Source: an uncultured Thermoguttaceae bacterium (GTDB lineage: Bacteria > Planctomycetota > Planctomycetia > Pirellulales > Thermoguttaceae). From it: a stretch of DNA of 46,003 bases. Positions 37,472 through 44,704 of the stretch are shown one piece after another. The notes under the pieces are model-generated. The model did not search any database. It saw nothing but the letters and a program-made list of their open reading frames with translations, and was not told where the DNA came from. Both the position numbers and the translations under genes were made by a program. The stretch is from assembly GCA_938042245.1 (NCBI GenBank), contig CALIRO010000016.1:1-46003 (forward strand). Direction: 5' to 3'. Numbering within the stretch: the stretch's first letter is position 1; each line of letters opens with the position of its first letter.

Positions 37472-38120
37472 TTTGAGGCCGAAGGAAGGAGTCTGTGATC
37501 TCTGGGAAACCAGGGGGGCTAGAAAATCCCCTCTGCCACCGTGGGGAGGAGGCCCGCTGCTTGGGGGGGGAATCACCCGGGGCAGTCTTCTGCCCCTTGC
37601 CCGGAAAGGACACATAAGCCGATGCCTTTGTGTTCTTTGTGTGAAGCAATTCCTGGGCTGCCGCTTGGGTGGGAATGATAAGCTGGGCCTCTCTCCTAAC
37701 GGAACAGGCGACATTTCCCCTGCCAAGGCCTTGCCCACCACGCTCTAATTTCTGGGCCTCTCCGATGTCTGCTCCACCGTAGCCAAATACTTCTGCCAAG
37801 GCCTTGCTAAGCACGTTCTAATTGCGGGCGTTCCTCTCTCGGAGAGCAGGTGCCTGTTGCTAGCAGGGAAGAGGCGTTTTTTGCGCGCTGGAAGGGACAG
37901 CTTCGGTTTGTTGGGAACGGGTCTGGGGAGGCCGTCTCACCGACCACCTGCCTCCGGCGCCGTCTTGATAGACGCCGTAGTTTAGTGGGGCCAGACTGCG
38001 CCGATCCCCGTCTTGCCAGACGACGTTGCGCTGCGGTGTGGGTTTCGCCGATCGAGACTGAGGGCTAGTGAGGCAAGTCGATTCTGGGAGAGAAATTATG
38101 GAAGTCAGTTGAGAGAGGAG
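37472..38120. repeat. REP-like repeat island 4
   Basis: Contains CCACCGTGGGGAGGAGGCCC (37535-37554), a GCTTGGGTGGGAATGA remnant of the CATTCCC...GGGAATG palindrome (37662-37677), and a direct repeat of about 30 bases: CCAAGGCCTTG(C)CCACCACGCTC at about 37723 and CCAAGGCCTTGCTAAGCACG at about 37797. Near 37960-38030 the DNA has GTCTTG(A/C)(T/C)AGACG twice. No gene is supported. Confidence 0.6.
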
Positions 38121-39317
38121 TTACGGATGTCGGCTTAGGGAGAAGATGGGCAGCAGGAGGGCCATGCCGATGCCGCCTACGACGATGCCCATCAGGCTGA
38201 TCATGAGCGGTTCGATCATGCTGGTGGCGGTTTTAATGGCCATATCGACTTCCTGGTCGTAGTAGGTGCTGACGCGTTGCAGGACGGTGTCTAGTTGGCC
38301 GGTCTCTTCGCCGGCGGCAATCATTTGGACTAGGACCCGTGGGAAGAGGGGTGTAGTGGTCAAAACCTCACATATCCGTTTCCCTCCGGTTACCTGTTCT
38401 AGCACCTGGTGCCAGAGTTTTTCATAATGGTAATTGCCAGCTACTTCTGCCGACAGTCGCAAGGAATCTAACATCGGTACACCGCAGCCGAGCATGGTGC
38501 CTAGGGTGCGGAGGCTTCGGCTGATGGCCACCTTGCGGAACATCGGCCCCAGGATGGGCATTTGGATTTTGAGCCAATCTAGCAGTTGTCGGCCTGCGGG
38601 GGTCCGTCGGCCCCAGTAGAACCCGGCAATGGCCAGCCCTGTCCCAGCTACCCAACAATACCAGTACCGGAGCAGCACATCCGAAACGCCCATGACAAAC
38701 CGAGTCATTTTCGGCAGTTCCACTCCCCGGGAGGCAAATAGCGGAATAAACTTCGGCAAAATGTAGGTCAACAGGAAGATGGTTACCCCGATGGCCAACA
38801 CCAGCATGACCATCGGGTAGGCCATGGCTGCCCGGACTTTGCCGCGGGTTTCCAACTCTTTGCGCAGGTAGCTGGCGATCCGTTCCAGCATCGGGCCTAG
38901 GGTACCGCTGGCTTCGCTGGCCTTGACCAGGGCCACATAAGTGCGGTCGAAGAGTTTGGGATGTTTGGCCAGCGCAGTGGAAAAATCTTCTCCCGCCTCA
39001 ATATCCCGCTTCAGTTCTCTAAGCACCTTCTGCAACGTGGGGTTGGTTTCTTGGTGGAGGATGCCGTCCATAGCCGTAGCCAACGGAATCCCGGTATCCA
39101 CCATCAGGGCCAGTTGGGTGGTGAAGTAGATCAGTTCCTGTTTAGAGACCCGTCGGGGGAAAAGCCCTCCCGGGGCAGCTTCCGCCTCCTGGAGGTCCAG
39201 CACGTGGAAGCCGTCCCGACGAAGCTGCTGGACGGCGTCTTCCATGGTAGGGGCCTCTACTTGCCCCTCGTGCAGTTTCCCTAACGGATCCCGAACTCGA
39301 TAGGTAAACTTCATCAT
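38121..39317 (-). CDS. Type II secretion/type IV pilus inner-membrane protein (GspF/PilC-like)
   Basis: This 398-residue polytopic protein forms the inner-membrane platform on which the GspE/PilB ATPase acts to assemble a pseudopilus or pilus. The N-terminal region (MMKFTYRVRDPLGKLHEGQV) is typical. Two repeated T2SSF domains follow; the first has QELIYFTTQLALMVDTGIPL, ALVKASEASGTLGPMLERIA and a large hydrophobic run, the second RSLRTLGTMLGCGVPMLDSL, MIAAGEETGQLDTVLQRVST and MGIVVGGIGMALLLPIF. It lies 21 bases after the gspE-like gene, so they are co-transcribed. AGGAAA precedes ATG 39317. Confidence 0.95.
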   Translation of the reverse strand: MMKFTYRVRDPLGKLHEGQVEAPTMEDAVQQLRRDGFHVLDLQEAEAAPGGLFPRRVSKQELIYFTTQLALMVDTGIPLATAMDGILHQETNPTLQKVLRELKRDIEAGEDFSTALAKHPKLFDRTYVALVKASEASGTLGPMLERIASYLRKELETRGKVRAAMAYPMVMLVLAIGVTIFLLTYILPKFIPLFASRGVELPKMTRFVMGVSDVLLRYWYCWVAGTGLAIAGFYWGRRTPAGRQLLDWLKIQMPILGPMFRKVAISRSLRTLGTMLGCGVPMLDSLRLSAEVAGNYHYEKLWHQVLEQVTGGKRICEVLTTTPLFPRVLVQMIAAGEETGQLDTVLQRVSTYYDQEVDMAIKTATSMIEPLMISLMGIVVGGIGMALLLPIFSLSRHP

Positions 39318-39338
39318 GGTTTCCTGATAGAAGACAGA

Positions 39339-41102
39339 TTATTCGGAAGCCCCGGTTCTTACCATGGCAGCTTCTTGGCCAGCGCCTCCCAGATCGCCCA
39401 CGATGGAAAGGACTTCTTCGATGGTGGTCAGCGCTTCGCGGACTTTGCGGAACCCGTCCTGCGCCAGGGTAACCATGCCGTTCTGGATTGCTAGTTGCCG
39501 CAGCGCCGTGAGGCTAGGATTGGAAATGATGAGGTCCCGCATCTCTTCCGTAATGGATAAAAGCTCATGTACACCGATTCGGCCTCGATAGCCGGTGTTC
39601 CGACAAGCCCGGCAGCCAACGCCCCGGTAAAATGTCGGGATCTCAAAGCCCATCCGTTCTAATGCGCGGCGGACATTCCGCGGCGGCTCGTAGGTGGTCT
39701 TGCACTTCGGGCAAATCCGCCGCACTAGCCGCTGCGCTAGCACCATATTGAGCGCAGCGGCAATCAGGTACGGTTCGATGCCCATATTGACCAGTCGGGT
39801 AATGGCCGAGCAGGCGTCGTTGGTATGCAGGGTGCTCAGGACCAGATGGCCGGTCAGGGCTGCCTGGATGGCCGTTCGGGCCGTCTCCTCGTCGCGGATC
39901 TCGCCGACCATGATCACATCCGGGTCCTGCCGTAATAGCGTGCGCAACGCCTTGGAAAACGTCAGTCCAATCTTCTCCTGAACCTGGAACTGGTTAATCA
40001 GCGGCAGGTGGTACTCGATGGGGTCTTCGACCGTGCAGACGTTGTTTTCCATGGTGGCGATGGCGTTGATGGCGGCATACAAGGTGGTGGATTTGCCGCT
40101 GCCGGTCGGTCCGGTTACCAGAAGGATTCCGTTGGGGGCATGGATATGGCGTTGCAGCTCGGCCAGCACGTCCTCGGCAAAACCAAGCTCTTCCAGATTG
40201 AGCGATATGTTGCGGGTATCCAGCACCCGGATGACGGTCTTTTCGCCACGCGCGCTGGGGAAGGTGCTCACGCGTAGATCGATCTTTCGGCCTTCCAGGA
40301 GCACATGGACGCGGCCGTCCTGCGGCAGACGACGCTCACTAATGTCCATGGAGGCCATGATTTTGATTCGGCTCGTAACGGCCGGGAGGAGCCGGAGCGG
40401 CACTTCGAGGAACTTATGTAATCGGCCGTCGATGCGGAACCGCACCCGCAAACAGCGTTCGGCCGGTTCGATGTGGATGTCGCTGGCGCCTTCTTTGACC
40501 GCGCTGTAGATAAGGTAATTGACCAGGCGGATCACCGGCGATTGGCCAGCGCCTTCCTCCACATCGCCGATATCTTCGATGGCTTCTTCGATCAGAGTAA
40601 CATCGGCCGTCTGACTGTCTTCGATGATGTCATCGATGACGAAGACTTTGGAGTTCGGGAGATTCGTGATGATTCGGCGGATGTCGCGGGCGGTGGCGGC
40701 AACGATCTGTACCTGAAGATTCGTTAAGCTACGGATTTCCTCGATCAAAAACAGGTTGCTCGGTTCGCTCACCGCCACAGTGAGCACGCCCCGGACCAGA
40801 AACAGCGGCAAAACTAAATTCTGCTCAATATATTCCCGCGGCAACAGCTCCACCACTTTCGGGTCATACAGCCGGGCGTCTAACTTGGCAAACGGCACCC
40901 CGCATTCGATGGCCAGGCATTCCAGAATCTGTTCTTCCGTGCAAACCTCCGACTCGATCAGTATCTCTCCCAGCAGCCGACGATGGCTCTCCTGACGCTG
41001 ACGCTCCAGGGCCTTCTGGAGCTCTTCCGGCTTCAGGTAGCCTTTGGCTACCAAAAGTTCTCCCAATCGGAGCGAGGTTGGCATCGGCGCAAGGCTCGTC
41101 AT
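39339..41102 (-). CDS. Type II secretion/type IV pilus ATPase (GspE/PilB-like)
   Basis: This 587-residue hexameric ATPase powers assembly of the pseudopilus or pilus. The N-terminal GspE-N segment (LRLGELLVAKGYLKPEELQK) is followed by a MshE-like cyclic-dinucleotide-type region (LAIECGVPFAKLDA), then the ATPase: ASDIHIEPAERCLRVRFRID, Walker A GPTGSGKST (Lys337), Asp box DPIEYHL and QVQEKIGLTF, Walker B DPDVIMVGEIRDEETA, and the His box LVLSTLHTNDACSAI. The zinc-binding cysteines are CPKC and CRAC (with GYRGRIGVHELL). Start: ATG 41102; GGAGGATG precedes it closely. It heads a two-gene unit with gspF; 124 bases of spacer contain an inverted repeat. Confidence 0.96.
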   Translation of the reverse strand: MTSLAPMPTSLRLGELLVAKGYLKPEELQKALERQRQESHRRLLGEILIESEVCTEEQILECLAIECGVPFAKLDARLYDPKVVELLPREYIEQNLVLPLFLVRGVLTVAVSEPSNLFLIEEIRSLTNLQVQIVAATARDIRRIITNLPNSKVFVIDDIIEDSQTADVTLIEEAIEDIGDVEEGAGQSPVIRLVNYLIYSAVKEGASDIHIEPAERCLRVRFRIDGRLHKFLEVPLRLLPAVTSRIKIMASMDISERRLPQDGRVHVLLEGRKIDLRVSTFPSARGEKTVIRVLDTRNISLNLEELGFAEDVLAELQRHIHAPNGILLVTGPTGSGKSTTLYAAINAIATMENNVCTVEDPIEYHLPLINQFQVQEKIGLTFSKALRTLLRQDPDVIMVGEIRDEETARTAIQAALTGHLVLSTLHTNDACSAITRLVNMGIEPYLIAAALNMVLAQRLVRRICPKCKTTYEPPRNVRRALERMGFEIPTFYRGVGCRACRNTGYRGRIGVHELLSITEEMRDLIISNPSLTALRQLAIQNGMVTLAQDGFRKVREALTTIEEVLSIVGDLGGAGQEAAMVRTGASE

Positions 41103-41162
41103 CGGAGGATGGACCCCTTAGAGGTGAACTAACCTTTCGGTCCCTCGAACGGCCCCTAATTT

Positions 41163-41182
41163 ATGTGTAATTAAGTACACAT
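41163..41182. promoter_or_regulatory. Inverted repeat upstream of the gspE-like gene
   Basis: ATGTGTA-ATTAAG-TACACAT, a perfect 7-bp inverted repeat with a 6-base spacer, 61-80 bases upstream of the gspE-like ATG. Its length and spacing suit a dimeric repressor or activator site. It could also be a transcript hairpin or chance. Confidence 0.4.
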
Positions 41183-41226
41183 TCCTTTGCTACCCCGGCT
41201 GACTCTTTCCGATCCGTCCGGAAGAA

Positions 41227-41553
41227 TTATCGAAAACTTTTCACGGCATCCAGCACGTTATCGAAAACCTCCAAATGCCGGTCTAAGCGGGTGATTTCCA
41301 GAATTTTGCGATTGACCGGATTGGCCACGGCAATTTTCAGCTCACCGCCCGCTTCGCGAAGACGATCTTGGGCGTCCAAGAGCGCCTCTAAGCCCGCACT
41401 GTCCAAAAGTTCTGTATTATCCAAGTCCAGGACCACCCGAGATTGCGTCTGACCCGTCAGATACCCCAATACCGCCGGCGCTTGATCCGCCCCGAGTTCT
41501 TCCGGGGCATGGACCACCACCACGTCGCCAAAAATCTCTGTCGGAAGATTCAT
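41227..41553 (-). CDS. STAS domain protein (anti-sigma antagonist-like)
   Basis: This 108-residue protein is a single STAS domain, the fold of SpoIIAA-type anti-anti-sigma factors. The phosphorylatable serine is S52 in NTELLDSAGLEALL, and VVVVHAPEELGADQAPAVLG, then VNRKILEITRLDRHLEVF fit the family. Such proteins bind an anti-sigma kinase when unphosphorylated. No matching kinase or phosphatase is here. It follows the receiver gene by 6 bases on the same strand, so the two are co-transcribed. Confidence 0.9.
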   Translation of the reverse strand: MNLPTEIFGDVVVVHAPEELGADQAPAVLGYLTGQTQSRVVLDLDNTELLDSAGLEALLDAQDRLREAGGELKIAVANPVNRKILEITRLDRHLEVFDNVLDAVKSFR

Positions 41554-41559
41554 AACCGC

Positions 41560-42039
41560 CTACGACGTCTCCAGCGGGGAAAAGGAGTTCAAATCCGGTT
41601 TCGGTCCGCCATCGGCCGAACCTGCCAGACAGGCACTCGTCGGCATCCCCGGAAGGCCCGGCGGTGGCCCGTTGCCTAAGACCCGATCCACCAATTGAAG
41701 TAACTCCCGGGGACTGAACGGTTTGGGCAGGACGGCTAAGACGTTCCATTTAGCGGCCAATTCCTCTGGCCGAAGTTCAAATCCCTTGGCCGTCAACATG
41801 ACGATCGGCAACTGCTGAAGAGCAGGCTCTGAGCGGATCCGCTCGACCAGTTGGAGCCCGCTCATGCGAGGCATCTGGCAGTCGGTAATCACCATGTCCA
41901 CACCGCTGCGCTGGATCAGCTCCCAACCGGCCTGGCCGTCGGAAGCCATCTGCACCTCATAGCCCGCTTTTTTCAGCTTAAACTCTGCCGCCCGTAAAAT
42001 CGCTATCTCATCGTCGCACAGCAGTACACGTTTTGGCAT
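41560..42039 (-). CDS. Receiver-only response regulator
   Basis: This 159-residue protein has one CheY-like receiver domain: acidic D9/D10 in LLCDDE, phospho-acceptor D53 in DMVITDCQMPRMSG, Thr in VMLTAKG and the conserved lysine in LPKPFSPREL. The C-terminal 30 residues are a Pro/Gly/Ser-rich tail (NGPPPGLPGMPTSACL) without a DNA-binding domain, so it should act by protein contacts. AAGGAG-like GGAAACTCC precedes ATG 42039. It lies between a histidine kinase gene and the STAS gene, suggesting a phosphorelay within the secretion cluster. Confidence 0.92.
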   Translation of the reverse strand: MPKRVLLCDDEIAILRAAEFKLKKAGYEVQMASDGQAGWELIQRSGVDMVITDCQMPRMSGLQLVERIRSEPALQQLPIVMLTAKGFELRPEELAAKWNVLAVLPKPFSPRELLQLVDRVLGNGPPPGLPGMPTSACLAGSADGGPKPDLNSFSPLETS

Positions 42040-42206
42040 CCGGAAACTCCTTCGTATAGCGAGATAATGTTCCTAAGCTTATCTCTCGGCCCTCACCCAC
42101 GTCCCCATGGATATCCCGGCCCCAATGGCACCTCTTTTTTGGACCCTTGCCATCCTGTGGGAAGGGGGGAAGCCAATGATTCCGTCGGTAGCAGACCGCT
42201 TCGGGG

Positions 42207-43736
42207 TTAAGCGGGCGTCCCAGCGGAGGCCGGTTCTGCCGTCTCCGGAGTTGGCGCCCGGCTATCCCATGAGCGGCTTAATAGCGGAAGCCGTACTCGA
42301 AACGTGCTTCCCACCCCCAATTGGCTTTCCACGGCAATGCTGCCGCCATGCACATCCTCGACAATATGTTTGGCCAACGGCAATCCCAGCCCTGTGCCAG
42401 AGGCCATATGAGCGTCCTTGTGGACTCGGTAAAATTTTTCGAACACACGTTGGCAATCCTCCTGGCTGAGTCCTACGCCGGTATCTTCCACCTCAAACTG
42501 GGCGTATTGATCTTCCAATCGGCTCCGCAACGTGACCCGCCCGCCGGCCGGCGTATATTTGACCGCATTCGACAACAAGTTGATCGCCGCTTGAAGCAAC
42601 AGATCCCGATCAACATAAACATTTAAATACAATTGACTTAAATCCGCTTCCAATCGGATCTGCTTGGCTTCGGCGGCCGGTTGCACCACCCGAAAGGCCT
42701 CCTCCAAAATTTCGTTCAGCGAATGGGCCTGTTTGCGCACCTGCACCACCCCCGCTTCGATCCGGGCCAAGTTCAACAGATTTTCCACCAGCCGCTGCAG
42801 CCGCTCCACCTGGGCCGCAATCGTCTGAAAAAACTCCTGTTGAGTTTCCGGATCCTCGACATCGCCGTCGGCCAGAAGCTCCACATAGGCCTTGATGCCG
42901 GCCAGGGGCGTTTTCATTTCATGGCTGACGGAAGAAACGAACTCGGCATGGCGTTTCTGCAGGGCTTTTTGATCGCCAATGTCCCGCAACAAGGCCACCA
43001 CGCTCACCGCCCCCGGATCCGCCTGCTCGGTACTAGGAACCAATCGGGTAACCAAGGCCCGATAGAAACGCACGGTTCCCTTCGGATCTGCCCATTCCAC
43101 TTCTTCCGACCGGCTTCCGGCAGTCTTCCGCTCACACATATTCTGAAGCAGGCTGGCCAATTTGGGGCATTTAATCCGTTGGGCCCTCACTGGCCGGTCT
43201 CTCCCCGTTTCACTTTCCAGCAGGGCTTCCGCCGGTGGATTGGCCCAGAGCAATTCCCCATACTCATTGATCGCCAAAAGAGGTTCGGGAATACCTGTGA
43301 GAATAGTGTAAATTTGTTGCCATTCGCTCTGCACCCGACGGATCCGAACCTCTAAGCTTGCCCGATGATGCTCCAACTCCTCCAGTCGCGCCCGGAGCTG
43401 GGTAAAAGCCTTGGTGAGTTTTTCCACCGCCGGCAAGCTCCCAGGGCTCCCAGATAATGTCGGAAGCTCTCGATGCACCGATGGCAGGAGAAAATCTTTC
43501 TCCACCCTCTCGACCAACGCCTCCAGATACCTAAGCGTGGTTTGCTCCTGGCATACCAGCCGGGTCAAAACCCAAGAGGCTGCCAGGGCCACAGCTCCTC
43601 CTACGGCCAGGCCCCATCCCCAACTGCTTTCAGGTCCAAAGCCTTTCCAAACGGCCAAGCTGGCGCAGAGCACACTGAGGGCCGACAGGCCCAGGAGGCT
43701 CATGGCGAGGAGTTTTTTCCGACAGGTTGGGCTCAT
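42207..43736 (-). CDS. Membrane sensor histidine kinase
   Basis: This 509-residue kinase has two N-terminal membrane helices (about 10-28, 39-60) with only a short loop between them, a cytoplasmic coiled coil (about 95-140), a PAS domain (ILTGIPEPLLAINEYGELLW), HisKA with phospho-acceptor His272 in SVSHEMKTPLAGIKAY, and HATPase with NLLSNAVKYTPAGG, VEDTGVGLS and GTGLGLPLAKHI. The C-terminal tail is Pro/Ala/Ser-rich (TPETAEPASAGTPA). The receiver-only regulator lies 167 bases downstream and is the likely partner. The sensed signal is probably internal or membrane-related, because there is no sizeable extracytoplasmic domain. Confidence 0.95.
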   Translation of the reverse strand: MSPTCRKKLLAMSLLGLSALSVLCASLAVWKGFGPESSWGWGLAVGGAVALAASWVLTRLVCQEQTTLRYLEALVERVEKDFLLPSVHRELPTLSGSPGSLPAVEKLTKAFTQLRARLEELEHHRASLEVRIRRVQSEWQQIYTILTGIPEPLLAINEYGELLWANPPAEALLESETGRDRPVRAQRIKCPKLASLLQNMCERKTAGSRSEEVEWADPKGTVRFYRALVTRLVPSTEQADPGAVSVVALLRDIGDQKALQKRHAEFVSSVSHEMKTPLAGIKAYVELLADGDVEDPETQQEFFQTIAAQVERLQRLVENLLNLARIEAGVVQVRKQAHSLNEILEEAFRVVQPAAEAKQIRLEADLSQLYLNVYVDRDLLLQAAINLLSNAVKYTPAGGRVTLRSRLEDQYAQFEVEDTGVGLSQEDCQRVFEKFYRVHKDAHMASGTGLGLPLAKHIVEDVHGGSIAVESQLGVGSTFRVRLPLLSRSWDSRAPTPETAEPASAGTPA

Positions 43737-43837
43737 CGTAGCAGACTTCGGCAGGCAGCGGGTCTAGAGGATGCACAAAGGGATAAAGGCGGTTCCAGTC
43801 CCTCCCCAGCTTACCCATTTTGCCCAATTTTCTTAAT

Positions 43838-44640
43838 TTATTGGGCTGAAGGGGCAAATCGGGGCTCCAGCCGGGCAGCCTGCTGAAAATAGCCTACCGC
43901 CTGGCCCCTCTGCCCTTGCTGGTGCAAGGCAGCCCCTACTAAAAAGTAGGATAGGCCAGACTGCTTGTCCAAAGAAATTGCCTGCCGGGCTGCATCCTCG
44001 GCACCCCTAAAATCTCCCATCCGATACTGAGCTAGGGCTGCCACCTGCCATAACTGCGCAGATTCGGGAAACCGTTCCAGCCCCTCCTGGGCAAGCCGGG
44101 ATGCCATTTCCGCTTCATTAGCCCGCAGAGCCACCAACGCTGCCTTCTGCCACAGAACCGGATCATTCGGGTTCAAAAAGATTGCATGCTCTAAGTACTG
44201 ATATGCCAACAGGTTACGACCGCTGGCAAAAGCATCTTCCGCTTGGACAATAAACAGAAATGGTTCTGCTGTATTCCTATTTAGGGGGGGTGCTTTACCA
44301 GCATTATGGTTAAAGCGAGCTGGTGGTTTTGTCCCACCCACCACCAACGGTGGGGATAATTGTGCCCCTTTAGAGGTACTATCAAAAGATTCGGAACCCA
44401 CCCGAGATTGTGAGAAAAGACCGATCCATTTAGCAGGAAGAATTCCCCCTAAAGTTTCTATACCCCCATGAGGGGGGATGGCCTATGTGGGGATCTAGCA
44501 GGCGGCTGGGTTGGATAGGGGTGGGAAAAATCCCATTTTTCTCTGTCCCCCCCATTAAGTGTATTACATCCCCCTAGGGCAAGCACCCAGCCCCACCCTA
44601 CCACGAAAACCACTCGGCACAGCCTGAGAAGCCGAGGCAT
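43838..44640 (-). pseudogene. TPR lipoprotein gene split by a one-base frameshift
   Basis: Two frames look like one gene. The upstream frame starts at ATG 44640 and encodes a lipoprotein signal peptide (VVFVVGWGWVLALGGC, lipobox LGGC at Cys25) but stops at 44458. The downstream frame, open from about 44480 and ending at TAA 43838, encodes three TPR repeats (RNLLAYQYLEHAIFLNPNDP, SAQLWQVAALAQYRMGDFRG, SGLSYFLVGAALHQQGQRGQ). Adding one base in the C6 run (plus strand 44472-44477) joins them into about 267 codons with no stop. The GTG at 44401 that would start the second part alone has no ribosome site. The linker is Pro/Gly-rich. In T2S/T4P clusters TPR lipoproteins are pilotin/PilF-like, assisting secretin assembly; here the gene directly follows the secretin, which supports that role. 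Confidence 0.6.
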
Positions 44641-44704
44641 TGGGCTAAGTTCCTTCGGTACTCATTTTTGGGGGTACAAAATTGCCCTATAAGGAGAGGA
44701 AAAG

